NCBI RefSeq assembly: GCF_037975245.1
Contig: NC_092565.1
Span: 17,151,999-17,215,998 of the forward strand
Reading direction: 5' to 3'
Origin: Apostichopus japonicus
Lineage: Eukaryota; Echinodermata; Holothuroidea; Aspidochirotida; Stichopodidae
Length of the DNA stretch: 64,000 nucleotides
Shown here: positions 36,001-47,201 of the stretch, piece after piece
Position numbering within the stretch: the stretch's first letter is position 1
Layout: the number at the start of each line of letters is the position of its first letter
Program-made: the position numbers and the translations under genes
Notes under the pieces: model-generated
What the model was told of the DNA's origin: nothing
Seen by the model: the letters and a program-made list of their open reading frames with translations, nothing else
Database searches by the model: none

Positions 36001-38084
36001 GCTGATGATCGAGACTCTCTTTTGTATCCGTGGTTCGAACCCCGGTGATGACGTCTTTTGCCGATCTTTTACAGCTCGTGCCTACGCGTTCAGCTGTAAG
36101 TATTAGTTAATCAACCTAATATCTCAGTCCATACAGTGGCGCGATGGCTTGGCGCACTGTACGAGCTGATGATCGAGACTCTCTTTTGCATCCGTGGTCC
36201 GAACCCCGGAGATGACGTCTTTTGCAGATCTTTTACAGCTCGTGCCTACACGTTCAGCTGTAAGTATTAGTTAATCCACCTAATATCTCAGTCCATACAG
36301 TGGCGCGATGGCTTGGCGCACTGTACGAGCTGATGATCGAGACTCTCTTTTGCGTCCGTGGTTCGAACCCCGGTGATGACGTCTTCTGCCGATCTTTTAC
36401 AGCTCTTGCCGACACGTTCCGCTGTAAGTATTAGTTAATCCACCTAATATCTCAGTCCATACAGTGGCGCGATGGCTTGGCGCACTGTACGAGCTGATGA
36501 TCGAGACTCTCTTTTGCGTCCGTGGTTCGAACCCCTGTGATGACGTCTTTTGCCGATCTTTTACAGCTCGTTCCCACACGTTCAGCTGTAAGTATTAGTT
36601 AATCCACCTAATATCTCAGTCCATACAGTGGCGCGATGGCTTGGCGCACCGTACCAGCTGATGATCGAGACTCTCTTTTGCATCCGTGGTTCGAACCCCG
36701 GTGATGACGTCTTTTGCCGATCTTTTACAGCTCGTGCCCACACGTTCAGCTGTAAGTATTAGTTAATCCACCTAATATCTCAGTCCATACAGTGGCGCGA
36801 TGGCTTGGCGCACTGTACGAGCTGATGATCGAGACTCTCTTTTGCATCCGTGGTTCGAACCCCGGTGATGACGTCTTTTGCCGATCTTTTACAGCTCGTG
36901 CCTACACGTTCAGCTGTAAGTATTAGTTAATCCACCTAATATCTCAGTCCATACAGTGGCGCGATGGCTTGGCGCACTGTACGAGCTGATGATCGAGACT
37001 CTCTTTTGCATCCGTGGTCCGAACCCCGGTGATGACGTCTTTTGCAGATCTTTTACAGCTCGTGCCTACACTGGGAGCTGTAAGTATTAGTTAATCCACC
37101 TAATATCTCAGTCCATACAGTGGCGCGATGGCTTGGCGCACTGTACGAGCTGATGATCGAGACTCTCTTTTGCATCCGTGGTTCGAACCCCGGTGATGAC
37201 GTCTTTTGCCGATCTTTTACAGCTCGTGCCTACATTGTGAGCTGTAACTATTAGTTAATCCACCTAATATCTCAGTCCATACAGTGGCGCGATGGCTTGG
37301 CGCACTGTACGAGCTGATGATCGAGACTCTCTTTTGCATCCGTGGTTCGAACCCCGGTGATGACGTCTTTTGCCGATCTTTTACAGCTCGTGCCAACACG
37401 GGGAGCTGCAAGTATTAGTTAATCCACCTAATATCTCAGTCCATACAGTGGCGCGATGGCTTGGCGCACCGTACCAGCTGATGATCGAGACTCTCTTTTG
37501 CATCCGTGGTTCGAACCCCGGTGATGACGTCTTTTGCCGATCTTTTACAGCTCGTGCCCACACGTTCAGCTGTAAGTATTAGTTAATCCACCTAATATCT
37601 CAGTCCATACAGTGGCGCGATGGCTTGGCGCACTGTACGAGCTGATGATCGAGACTCCCTTTTGCATCCGTGGTTCGAACCCCGGTGATGACGTCTTTTG
37701 CCGATCTTTTACAGCTCGTGCCTACACGTTCAGCTGTAAGTATTAGTTAATCCACCTAATATCTCAGTCCATACAGTGGCGCGATGGCTTGGCGCACTGT
37801 ACGAGCTGATGATCGAGACTCTCTTTGGCGTCCGTGGTTCGAACCCCGGTGATGACGTCTTTTGCCGATCTTTTACAGCTCGTGCCTACACTGGGAGCTG
37901 TAAGTATTAGTTAATCCACCTAATATCTCAGTCCATACAGTGGCGCGATGGCTTGGCGCACTGTACGAGCTGATGATCGAGACTCTCTTTTGCATCCGTG
38001 GTTCGAACCCCGGTGATGACGTCTTTTGCCGATCTTTTACAGCTCGTGCCTACACGTTCAGCTGTAAGTATTAGTTAATCCACC

Positions 38085-38210
38085 TTGTATCTCAGCCCAT
38101 ACAGTAGCGCGATGGCTTTGCGTCCGTGGTTCGAACCCCGGTGATGACGTCTTCTGCCGATTTTTTACAGCTCGTGCCTACACGTTCACCTGTAAGTATT
38201 AGTTAATCCG
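38085..38210 (+). repeat. Satellite monomer with a 36-bp internal deletion
   Basis: At about 38118 the sequence goes from GATGGCTT straight to TGCGTCC, missing the 36 bp that normally lie between. T residues flank both ends, so microhomology is possible. The related segment near 45870 with the same GTAGCGCGATGG marker is full length, so the deletion is younger than their common ancestor. Confidence 0.8.
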
Positions 38211-38358
38211 CCTAATATCTCAGTCCATACAGTGGCGCGATGGCTTGGCGCACTGTACGAGCTGATGATCGAGACTCTCTTTTGCATCCGTGGTTCGAAC
38301 CCCGGTGATCATGTCTTTTGCCGATCTTTTACAGCTCGTGCCTACACGGGGAGCTGTA

Positions 38359-38364
38359 AGTATT
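38359..38364 (+). repeat. Left target-site duplication of LINE family B, copy 1
   Basis: AGTATT precedes the element and recurs at 39398-39403, where the satellite resumes as AGTATTAGTTAATCC. The uninterrupted satellite reads CTGTAAGTATTAGTTAATCC, with one AGTATT. All seven copies have the same pair. Confidence 0.8.
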
Positions 38365-38422
38365 TGATTTTGATTTGATTTATTTTTGTTTTTTTCACGT
38401 GCAAATATACAAGGTGAAAGGA

Positions 38423-38465
38423 AGTCTTCTATAAAGCATACAATAGCTTAACAATGTAGAAGACT
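38423..38465 (-). other. Double hairpin in the 3' UTR of LINE family B, copy 1
   Basis: The outer stem is AGTCTTCTA (38423-38431) with TAGAAGACT (38457-38465); the inner stem is AAGC (38434-38437) with GCTT (38446-38449). Compared with family A (AGTCTCCTA/TAGGAGACT), the C to T change on one arm is matched by G to A on the other, so pairing is kept. The other six copies have the same sequence. Confidence 0.75.
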
Positions 38466-38590
38466 CCCTGAAGAAAGAAAAGAGAAGAAAAAAATTAAAG
38501 ATCAAATTAAGCGTTTCGACAATAAATCAATTATATGATATTTTAATTATCAACAATAATCGACAATAAATCAATTATATGATATTTTAA

Positions 38591-39397
38591 TTAATATGAT
38601 GCAATTATTTCTTTAATATAACATTTTCTAAATGTCCTACACGATAATTTATTTTTAATAATGTCAGTAATAGAATTCCAGGTTTTTATTGCTCGATTTC
38701 TGAGGCTTAACATTCCTGTTGAGGTATTCGTGTTGTGATAATGCGCATGATTTGCATGTCTTGTGTTGTGGTGATGTATATCCGAATTACTGATTAAATA
38801 ATTATGAAATGCATTAGGTAGGAGTCCATTCCAAGCCTTATAAGTGAAGGTGGCAAGATTTACACGTACTATGTCATTAATTTTCAATACATTCAGATCC
38901 TTGAATAGAAGGTTGGTGTGATCACGTGGTGCAGCATGTGATATGTGGCGGACAGCTTTCTTTTGTAATCTAATAAGTGGCTTAAGATTAGTATCACGTG
39001 TACCAGACCAAATTATCGAGCAATAAGAAAAATGTGGGACCACTAAAGTTTGATAAAGTGTCTTTAATATGTGTTGTGGCAGGTAGTGTTTCAATTTCGA
39101 TAATATTCCTATATTCTTTGCAACTTTCTTGCATACTATGGAAATATGATCACCCCATGAAAGTTTATGATCAATATGTACACCTAAGAATTTATTAGAA
39201 AATACCTCTTTGAGAATTTTACCTCCCATAAAAATATTTTTATCCCAGCTAAAATTTCGGGATGTATTAAAAACGATATAATTCGTTTTGCCAATGTTAA
39301 GCGATAGCTTATTAGAGGCAAACCAGTCGTTAAATTTATTCAATTCAGAAGACACTTTAATATGAAATAAATTTTCATTTTCATTTGATTCGATATT
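38591..39397 (-). pseudogene. Reverse transcriptase C-terminal fragment, LINE family B copy 1
   Basis: The frame of 269 codons, including the stop at 38591, is open from the truncation point. It starts after the catalytic FADD block, so no polymerase active site is present. Recognisable pieces are FNDWFASNKLSLN, KTNYIVF, FLGVHIDHKLSW, LKHYLP, YCSIIWSGT, RHISHAAPRDHT and FTYKAWNGLLP, which correspond to the RT thumb and the downstream region of jockey/CR1-type ORF2. Family A reads about 55-60% the same across this region by eye. The apparent start is a GTG inside the fragment and is unlikely to be used. Non-functional remnant; no start of its own. Confidence 0.85.
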
Positions 39398-39731
39398 AGT
39401 ATTAGTTAATCCACCTAATATCTCAGTCCATACAGTGGCGCGATGGCTTGGCGCACTGTACGAGCTGATGATCGAGACTCTCTTTTGCGTCCGTGGTTCG
39501 AACCCCGGTGATGACGTCTTCTGCCGATCTTTTACAGCTCGTGCCTACACGTTCACCTGTAAGTATTAGTTAATCCGCCTAATATCTCAGTCCATACAGT
39601 GGCGCGATGGCTTGGCGCACTGTACGAGCTGATGATCGAGACTCTCTTTTGCATCCGTGGTTCGAACCCCGGTGATCATGTCTTTTGCCGATCTTTTACA
39701 GCTCGTGCCTACACGGGGAGCTGTAAGTATT
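39398..39731 (+). repeat. Satellite, 2 monomers between family B copies 1 and 2
   Basis: 334 bp, equal to two monomers plus the 6-bp target duplication. It carries the GCGTCC, CTTCTGCC and GTTCACCTG monomer, then GATCATGTC with ACGGGGAG directly before copy 2. Confidence 0.9.
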
Positions 39732-40764
39732 TGATTTTGATTTGATTTATTTTTGTTTTTTTCACGTGCAAATATACAAGGTGAAAGGAAGTCTTCTATA
39801 AAGCATACAATAGCTTAACAATGTAGAAGACTCCCTGAAGAAAGAAAAGAGAAGAAAAAAATTAAAGATCAAATTAAGCGTTTCGACAATAAATCAATTA
39901 TATGATATTTTAATTATCAACAATAATCGACAATAAATCAATTATATGATATTTTAATTAATATGATGCAATTATTTCTTTAATATAACATTTTCTAAAT
40001 GTCCTACACGATAATTTATTTTTAATAATGTCAGTAATAGAATTCCAGGTTTTTATTGCTCGATTTCTGAGGCTTAACATTCCTGTTGAGGTATTCGTGT
40101 TGTGATAATGCGCATGATTTGCATGTCTTGTGTTGTGGTGATGTATATCCGAATTACTGATTAAATAATTATGAAATGCATTAGGTAGGAGTCCATTCCA
40201 AGCCTTATAAGTGAAGGTGGCAAGATTTACACGTATTATGTCATTAATTTTCAATACATTCAGATCCTTGAATAGAAGGTTGGTGTGATCACGTGGTGCA
40301 GCATGTGATATGTGGCGGACAGCTTTCTTTTGTAATATAATAAGTGGCTTAAGATTAGTATCACGTGTACCAGACCAAATTATCGAGCAATAAGAAAAAT
40401 GTGGGACCACTAAAGTTTGATAAAGTGTCTTTAATATGTGTTGTGGCAGGTAGTGTTTCAATTTCGATAATATTCCTATATTCTTTGCAACTTTCTTGCA
40501 TACTATGGAAATATGATCACCCCATGAAAGTTTATGATCAATATGTACACCTAAGAATTTATTAGAAAATACCTCTTTGAGAATTTTACCTCCCATAAAA
40601 ATATTTTTATCCCAGCTAAAATTTCGGGATGTATTAAAAACGATATAATTCGTTTTGCCAATGTTAAGCGATAGCTTATTAGAGGCAAACCAGTCGTTAA
40701 ATTTATTCAATTCAGAAGACACTTTAATATGAAATAAATTTTCATTTTCATTTGATTCGATATT
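39732..40764 (-). mobile_element. LINE family B, copy 2
   Basis: Same ends, same AGTATT flanks (39726-39731 and 40765-40770) and same 1,033-bp length as copy 1, displaced by 1,367 bp. Identity of both ends and of the target duplication shows it was copied with the satellite, not inserted separately. Confidence 0.88.
39958..40764 (-). pseudogene. Reverse transcriptase C-terminal fragment, LINE family B copy 2
   Basis: The same 269-codon frame as copy 1, with Ile at the two positions where copy 1 has Arg and Val. Copies 5, 6 and 7 encode the same sequence as this one. It has no polymerase active site and no start of its own. Confidence 0.83.
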
Positions 40765-41262
40765 AGTATTAGTTAATCCACCTAATATCTCAGTCCATAC
40801 AGTGGCGCGATGGCTTGGCGCACTGTACGAGCTGATGATCGAGACTCTCTTTTGCGTCCGTGGTTCGAACCCCGGTGATGACGTCTTCTGCCGATCTTTT
40901 ACAGCTCGTGCCTACACGTTCAGTTGTAAGTATTAGTTAATCCACCTTGTATCTCAGTCCATACAGTGGCGCGATGGCTTGGCGCACTGTACGAGCTGAT
41001 GATCGAGACTCTCTTTTGCGTCCGTGGTTCGAACCCCGGTGATGACGTCTTCTGCCGATTTTTTACAGCTCGTGCCTACACGTTCACCTGTAAGTATTAG
41101 TTAATCCGCCTAATATCTCAGTCCATACAGTGGCGCGATGGCTTGGCGCACTGTACGAGCTGATGATCGAGACTCTCTTTTGCATCCGTGGTTCGAACCC
41201 CGGTGATCATGTCTTTTGCCGATCTTTTACAGCTCGTGCCTACACGGGGAGCTGTAAGTATT
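40765..41262 (+). repeat. Satellite, 3 monomers between family B copies 2 and 3
   Basis: 498 bp, three monomers plus 6 bp. It contains the GTTCAGTTG/CCTTGTATC monomer, a GATTTTTTACAG (T6) monomer with GTTCACCTG, and the GATCATGTC/ACGGGGAG monomer before copy 3. Confidence 0.9.
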
Positions 41263-41488
41263 TGATTTTGATTTGATTTATTTTTGTTTTTTTCACGTGC
41301 AAATATACAAGGTGAAAGGAAGTCTTCTATAAAGCATACAATAGCTTAACAATGTAGAAGACTCCCTGAAGAAAGAAAAGAGAAGAAAAAAATTAAAGAT
41401 CAAATTAAGCGTTTCGACAATAAATCAATTATATGATATTTTAATTATCAACAATAATCGACAATAAATCAATTATATGATATTTTAA

Positions 41489-41667
41489 TTAATATGATGC
41501 AATTATTTCTTTAATATAACATTTTCTAAATGTCCTACACGATAATTTATTTTTAATAATGTCAGTAATAGAATTCCAGGTTTTTATTGCTCGATTTCTG
41601 AGGCTTAACATTCCTGTTGAGGTATTCGTGTTGTGATAATGCGCATGATTTGCATGTCTTGTGTTGT
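41489..41667 (-). pseudogene. C-terminal remnant of the family B reverse transcriptase, copy 3
   Basis: The last about 59 codons of the family B frame lie left of the nested insert, ending at the usual stop at 41489. It is separated from its N-terminal part (42413-43046) by the family A fragment, and the added length (751 bp) is not a multiple of 3. Confidence 0.75.
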
Positions 41668-42412
41668 ATTTGTATATTTGTATTTGTATATTTATTTGTT
41701 TCATCACAATTTACAGTGTGACGGGAAGTCTCCTATAAAGCCTGGAAGGCTTAACAAAGTAGGAGACTCCCCAAAAAGAAAAAAGAAAGAAAAACTTAAG
41801 AATAGAAATGAAAAGTTAATAGTAGCATCTACAATGATGAAATAATCGAATTGACTCTACTAGAAATTAATAATGTTAATAAGCGATCCTAACAATCTTT
41901 ATAATGATCTTAATCGCAAACACACACACAAGAATAAATCCATTAATAGTGAGAAATAATTACAGTTTGGAGATTCCTTTTGAATACAGAGTAAGAAGGC
42001 TTATTCTTAACATTATCCTGGAGATTATTCCACGTTTTTACAGCACGAATACGAGGGTTAAAAGAACTTAAAGTACTTCGTTGGGATAAAACATGGGCGT
42101 TATTACAATGGCGTGTTTGATGGTTGTGGATTAGTCTATTACTATATATAAAATCTTTAAAAGCCTCGGGTAGCAATCCATTCCATGCTTTATATGCAAA
42201 TGTTGCAAGCTGGACTCTTATAATATCATTTAGTTTTAATAAATTTAATCTTTTGTATAATGGGCTAGTATGATCACGTGGTGCAGCATGTGATATATGG
42301 CGGATAGCTCTCTTCTGGAGGACACATAGGTGATTAAGATTTGTAGAATAGGTTCCTGACCAAATAGTCGTGCAATAAGTTAATTGGGGTTGTGGTGTTG
42401 TGGTGTTGTATA
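41668..42412 (-). mobile_element. LINE family A, copy 2, nested in family B copy 3
   Basis: The 3' tail of ACAAAT-type units is at the left (about 41668-41700) and the double-hairpin 3' UTR at about 41722-41772. The C-terminal frame ends at 41943, and homology to family A copy 1 stops at TAATTGGGGT (42390). 42391-42412 is a TGTGGTGTTG-rich filler found in neither family. TGTTGT at 41662-41667 and 42413-42418 is a candidate target duplication. The fragment is 5'-truncated much further than copy 1. Confidence 0.8.
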
Positions 42413-43199
42413 TGTTGTGGTGATGTATATCCGAATTACTGATTAAATAATTATGAAATGCATTAGGTAGGAGTCCATTCCAAGCCTTATAAGTGAAGGT
42501 GGCAAGATTTACACGTATTATGTCATTAATTTTCAATACATTCAGATCCTTGAATAGAAGGTTGGTGTGATCACGTGGTGCAGCATGTGATATGTGGCGG
42601 ACAGCTTTCTTTTGTAATATAATAAGTGGCTTAAGATTAGTATCACGTGTACCAGACCAAATTATCGAGCAATAAGAAAAATGTGGGACCACTAAAGTTT
42701 GATAAAGTGTCTTTAATATGTGTTGTGGCAGGTAGTGTTTCAATTTCGATAATATTCCTATATTCTTTGCAACTTTCTTGCATACTATGGAAATATGATC
42801 ACCCCATGAAAGTTTATGATCAATATGTACACCTAAGAATTTATTAGAAAATACCTCTTTGAGAATTTTACCTCCCATAAAAATATTTTTATCCCAGCTA
42901 AAATTTCGGGATGTATTAAAAACGATATAATTCGTTTTGCCAATGTTAAGCGATAGCTTATTAGAGGCAAACCAGTCGTTAAATTTATTCAATTCAGAAG
43001 ACACTTTAATATGAAATAAATTTTCATTTTCATTTGATTCGATATTAGTATTAGTTAATCCACCTAATATCTCAGTCCATACAGTGGCGCGATGGCTTGG
43101 CGCACTGTACGCGCTGATGATCGAGACTCTCTTTTGCGTCCGTGGTTCGAACCCCGGTGATGACGTCTTCTGCCGATCTTTTACAGCTCTTGCCGACAC
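41943..43199 (-). pseudogene. Chimeric 418-codon open frame: satellite, LINE B, LINE A
   Basis: This frame is uninterrupted on the minus strand. It begins with a GTG in the satellite (43199) and reads antisense satellite (ARAVKDRQKTSSPGFEPRT and on, to about 43047). It then takes the N-terminal part of the family B fragment (to about 42413), crosses the filler (IYNTTTPQPQ) and ends in family A C-terminal sequence from LTYCTTIWSGT to the stop at 41943. The nested insertion happened to join two homologous LINE frames and duplicate the IWSGT-to-KAWNGLLP region. The opening into satellite depends on a CTTGCCGACACG variant that removes a stop present in most monomers. There is no active site and no evidence of expression; I regard it as an accident of insertion. 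Confidence 0.6.
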
Positions 43200-46168
43200 G
43201 TTCCGCTGTAAGTATTAGTTAATCCACCTAATATCTCAGTCCATACAGTGGCGCGATGGCTTGGCGCACTGTACGAGCTGATGATCGAGACTCTCTTTTG
43301 CGTCCGTGGTTCGAACCCCTGTGATGACGTCTTTTGCCGATCTTTTACAGCTCGTGCCCACACGTTCAGCTGTAAGTATTAGTTAATCCACCTAATATCT
43401 CAGTCCATACAGTGGCGCGGTGGCTTGGCGCACCGTACCAGCTGATGATCGAGACTCTCTTTTGCATCCGTGGTTCGAACCCCGGTGATGACGTCTTTTG
43501 CCGATCTTTTACAGCTCGTGCCCACACGTTCAGCTGTAAGTATTAGTTAATCCACCTAATATCTCAGTCCATACAGTGGCGCGATGGCTTGGCGCACTGT
43601 ACGAGCTGATGATCGAGACTCTCTTTTGCATCCGTGGTTCGAACCCCGGTCATGACGTCTTTTGCCGATCTTTTACAGCTCGTGCCTACACGGGGAGCTG
43701 TAAGTATTAGTTAATCCACCTAATATCTCAGTCCATACAGTGGCGCGATGGCTTGGCGCACTGTACGAGCTGATGATCGAGACTCTCTTTTGCATCCGTG
43801 GTTCGAACCCCTGTGATGACGTCTTTTGCCGATCTTTTACAGCTCGTGCCTACATTGTGATCTGTAACTATTAGTTAATCCACCTAATATCTCAGTCCAT
43901 ACAGTGGCGCGATGGCTTGGCGCACTGTACGAGCTGATGATCGAGACTCTCTTTTGCATCCGTGGTTCGAACCCCGGTCATGACGTCTTTTGCCGATCTT
44001 TTACAGCTCGTGCCTACACGTTCAGCTGTAAGTATTAGTTAATCCACCTAATATCTCAGTCCATACAGTGGCGCGATGGCTTGGCGCACTGTACGAGCTG
44101 ATGATCGAGACTCCCTTTTGCATCCGTGGTTCGAACCCCGGTGATGACGTCTTTTGCCGATCTTTTACAGCTCGTGCCTACATTGTGATCTGTAACTATT
44201 AGTTAATCCACCTAATATCTCAGTCCATACAGTGGCGCGATGGCTTGGCGCACTGTACGAGCTGATGATCGAGACTCTCTTTTGCATCCGTGGTTCGTAC
44301 CCCGGTGATGACGTCTTTTGCCGATCTTTTACAGCTCGTGCCTACACGTTCAGCTGTAAGTATTAGTTAATCCACCTAATATCTCAGTCCATACAGTGGC
44401 GCGATGGCTTGGCGCACTGTACGAGCTGATGATCGAGACTCTCTTTTGCATCCGTGGTCCGAACCCCGGTGATGACGTCTTTTGCAGATCTTTTACAGCT
44501 CGTGCCTACACGTTCAGCTGTAAGTATTAGTTAATCCACCTAATATCTCAGTCCATACAGTGGCGCGATGGCTTGGCGCACTGTACGAGCTGATGATCGA
44601 GACTCTCTTTTGCATCCGTGGTTCGAACCCCGGTGATGACGTCTTTTGCCGATCTTTTACAGCTCGTGCCTACACGTTCAGCTGTAAGTATTAGTTAATC
44701 AACCTAATATCTCAGTCCATACAGTGGCGCGATGGCTTGGCGCACTGTACGAGCTGATGATCGAGACTCTCTTTTGCATCCGTGGTCCGAACCCCGGAGA
44801 TGACGTCTTTTGCAGATCTTTTACAGCTCGTGCCTACACGTTCAGCTGTAAGTATTAGTTAATCCACCTAATATCTCAGTCCATACAGTGGCGCGATGGC
44901 TTGGCGCACTGTACGAGCTGATGATCGAGACTCTCTTTTGCATCCGTGGTTCGAACCCCGGTGATGACGTCTTTTGCCGATCTTTTACAGCTCGTGCCTA
45001 CATTGTGAGCTGTAACTATTAGTTAATCCACCTAATATCTCAGTCCATACAGTGGCGCGATGGCTTGGCGCACTGTACGAGCTGATGATCGAGACTCTCT
45101 TTTGCATCCGTGGTTCGAACCCCGGTGATGACGTCTTTTGCCGATCTTTTACAGCTCGTGCCAACACGGGGAGCTGCAAGTATTAGTTAATCCACCTAAT
45201 ATCTCAGTCCATACAGTGGCGCGATGGCTTGGCGCACTGTACGAGCTGATGATCGAGACTCTCTTTTGCATCCGTGGTTCGAACCCCGGTGATGACGTCT
45301 TTTGCCGATCTTTTACAGCTCGTGCCCACACGTTCAGCTGTAAGTATTAGTTAATCCACCTAATATCTCAGTCCATACAGTGGCGCGATGGCTTGGCGCA
45401 CTGTACGAGCTGATGATCGAGACTCTCTTTTGCATCCGTGGTTCGAACCCCGGTGATGACGTCTTTTGCCGATCTTTTACAGCTCGTGCCTACACGTTCA
45501 GCTGTAAGTATTAGTTAATCCACCTAATATCTCAGTCCATACAGTGGCGCGATGGCTTGGCGCACTGTACGAGCTGATGATCGAGACTCTCTTTGGCGTC
45601 CGTGGTTCGAACCCCGGTGATGACGTCTTTTGCCGATCTTTTACAGCTCGTGCCTACACTGGGAGCTGTAAGTATTAGTTAATCCACCTAATATCTCAGT
45701 CCATACAGTGGCGCGATGGCTTGGCGCACTGTACGAGCTGATGATCGAGACTCTCTTTTGCATCCGTGGTTCGAACCCCGGTGATGACGTCTTTTGCCGA
45801 TCTTTTACAGCTCGTGCCTACACGTTCAGCTGTAAGTATTAGTTAATCCACCTTGTATCTCAGCCCATACAGTAGCGCGATGGCTTGGCGCACTGTACGA
45901 GCTGATGATCGAGACTCTCTTTTGCGTCCGTGGTTCGAACCCCGGTGATGACGTCTTCTGCCGATCTTTTACAGCTCGTGCCTACACGTTCACCTGTAAG
46001 TATTAGTTAATCCGCCTAATATCTCAGTCCATACAGTGGCGCGATGGCTTGGCGCACTGTACGAGCTGATGATCGAGACTCTCTTTTGCATCCGTGGTTC
46101 GAACCCCGGTGATCATGTCTTTTGCCGATCTTTTACAGCTCGTGCCTACACGGGGAGCTGTAAGTATT
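43047..46168 (+). repeat. Satellite, 19 monomers between family B copies 3 and 4
   Basis: 3,122 bp, nineteen monomers plus 6 bp. It starts inside the higher-order unit at the TGTACGCGCTG and GTTCCG monomers (43110-43210) and includes a GCGCGGTGGC monomer (43418). Two monomers have GGTTCGTACC or GGTCCGAACC in the B box (near 44293 and 44457). The GCCAACACGGGGAGCTGCAAG marker lies near 45161. Confidence 0.9.
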
Positions 46169-47201
46169 TGATTTTGATTTGATTTATTTTTGTTTTTTTC
46201 ACGTGCAAATATACAAGGTGAAAGGAAGTCTTCTATAAAGCATACAATAGCTTAACAATGTAGAAGACTCCCTGAAGAAAGAAAAGAGAAGAAAAAAATT
46301 AAAGATCAAATTAAGCGTTTCGACAATAAATCAATTATATGATATTTAAATTATCAACAATAATCGACAATAAATCAATTATATGATATTTTAATTAATA
46401 TGATGCAATTATTTCTTTAATATAACATTTTCTAAATGTCCTACACGATAATTTATTTTTAATAATGTCAGTAATAGAATTCCAGGTTTTTATTGCTCGA
46501 TTTCTGAGGCTTAACATTCCTGTTGAGGTATTCGTGTTGTGATAATGCGCATGATTTGCATGTCTTGTGTTGTGGTGATGTATATCCGAATTACTGATTA
46601 AATAATTATGAAATGCATTAGGTAGGAGTCCATTCCAAGCCTTATAAGTGAAGGTGGCAAGATTTACACGTATTATGTCATTAATTTTCAATACATTCAG
46701 ATCCTTGAATAGAAGGTTGGTGTGATCACGTGGTGCAGCATGTGATATGTGGCGGACAGCTTTCTTTTGTAATATAATAAGTGGCTTAAGATTAGTATCA
46801 CGTGTACCAGACCAAATTATCGAGCAATAAGAAAAATGTGGGACCACTAAAGTTTGATAAAGTGTCTTTAATATGTGTTGTGGCAGGTAGTGTTTCAATT
46901 TCGATAATATTCCTATATTCTTTGCAACTTTCTTGCATACTATGGAAATATGATCACCCCATGAAAGTTTATGATCAATATGTACACCTAAAAAATTATT
47001 AGAAAATACCTCTTTGAGAATTTTACCTCCCATAAAAATATTTTTATCCCAGCTAAAATTTCGGGATGTATTAAAAACGATATAATTCGTTTTGCCAATG
47101 TTAAGCGATAGCTTATTAGAGGCAAACCAGTCGTTAAATTTATTCAATTCAGAAGACACTTTAATATGAAATAAATTTTCATTTTCATTTGATTCGATAT
47201 T
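46169..47201 (-). mobile_element. LINE family B, copy 4
   Basis: 1,033 bp with the standard ends and AGTATT flanks (46163-46168 and 47202-47207). Private differences are GATATTTAAATTATC near 46342 and CCTAAAAAATTATTAG near 46987, so it is the most diverged of copies 2-7. Confidence 0.88.
46395..47201 (-). pseudogene. Reverse transcriptase C-terminal fragment, LINE family B copy 4
   Basis: The 269-codon frame is intact. It reads FSNNFLGVHID where the other copies read FSNKFLGVHID, from the change near 46987. It begins after the catalytic block, so it is inactive. Confidence 0.83.

Larger units (their letters stand above)
5070..38364 (+). repeat. Main satellite array, 164-bp monomer, about 203 copies
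   Basis: B-box positions step by 164 bp (5122, 5286, 5450 and on). Most monomers differ at only a few sites, with occasional 163-bp versions. Three zones can be told apart by the short variable cassette just upstream of AGCTGTAAG. Known in-array irregularities are two 42-bp partial duplications, one 36-bp deletion and several single-base indels. The monomer has a tRNA-like A and B box and two dyads. It has no sustained open frame, because 164 is not a multiple of 3. Centromeric, heterochromatic or other location cannot be told from the sequence. Confidence 0.97.
27071..38364 (+). repeat. Satellite zone 3: mixed higher-order repeats with attgtgat, gttccg and gttcac cassettes
   Basis: New classes appear: ATTGTGATCTGTAAC (near 27724), CCGACACGTTCCGCTG (31327), GTTCACCTG with CCGCCTAAT, GTTCAGTTG with CCTTGTATCTC, CTTCTGCC in place of CTTTTGCC, and GCACCGTACCAG. 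They recur in a fixed order. The GTTCCG marker monomer begins near 31315, 34429 and 36397, and again downstream of 38364. A marker GCCAACACGGGGAGCTGCAAG sits near 32638 and 37393 and again near 45161. Confidence 0.82.
38365..39397 (-). mobile_element. LINE family B, copy 1: 1,033-bp 5'-truncated jockey/CR1-superfamily fragment
   Basis: This minus-strand fragment has its 3' end at the left, a tail of ATCAAA/ATCAAAA-type units read on the minus strand (about 38365-38390). A 3' UTR hairpin pair (38423-38465) and a 269-codon reverse transcriptase C-terminal frame follow, and it is cut at the right at 39397. It differs from copies 2-7 at two codons: Arg instead of Ile before LQKK, and Val instead of Ile in NDIVRV. 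Confidence 0.88.
41263..43046 (-). mobile_element. LINE family B, copy 3, split by a nested family A fragment
   Basis: This copy has the same outer ends as the others but is 751 bp longer. The family B sequence stops after CTTGTGTTGT (41658-41667) and resumes near 42413 with TGTTGTGGTGATG; between them is a family A fragment. Only this copy carries it, so the nested insertion is younger than the family B amplification. Confidence 0.87.

Noticed and set aside
5070-38364. Dozens of 60-76 codon open frames on both strands of the satellite (ARAVKDRQKTSS, GFEPR, MARWLGA types)
   Set aside because: They repeat because the monomer repeats. The monomer length (164) changes frame each unit, starts are often GTG, and GFEPR is the antisense of the B box. 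No sign of coding constraint.
5070-38364. CRISPR array
   Set aside because: Units are contiguous 164-bp repeats with no unique spacers, and the associated elements are eukaryotic LINEs.
38998-39198. 66-codon plus-strand frame repeated in every LINE B copy (also near 40365, 42647, 46802, 51941, 56588 and 58447)
   Set aside because: It lies antisense within the reverse transcriptase fragment and is repeated only because that fragment is repeated.
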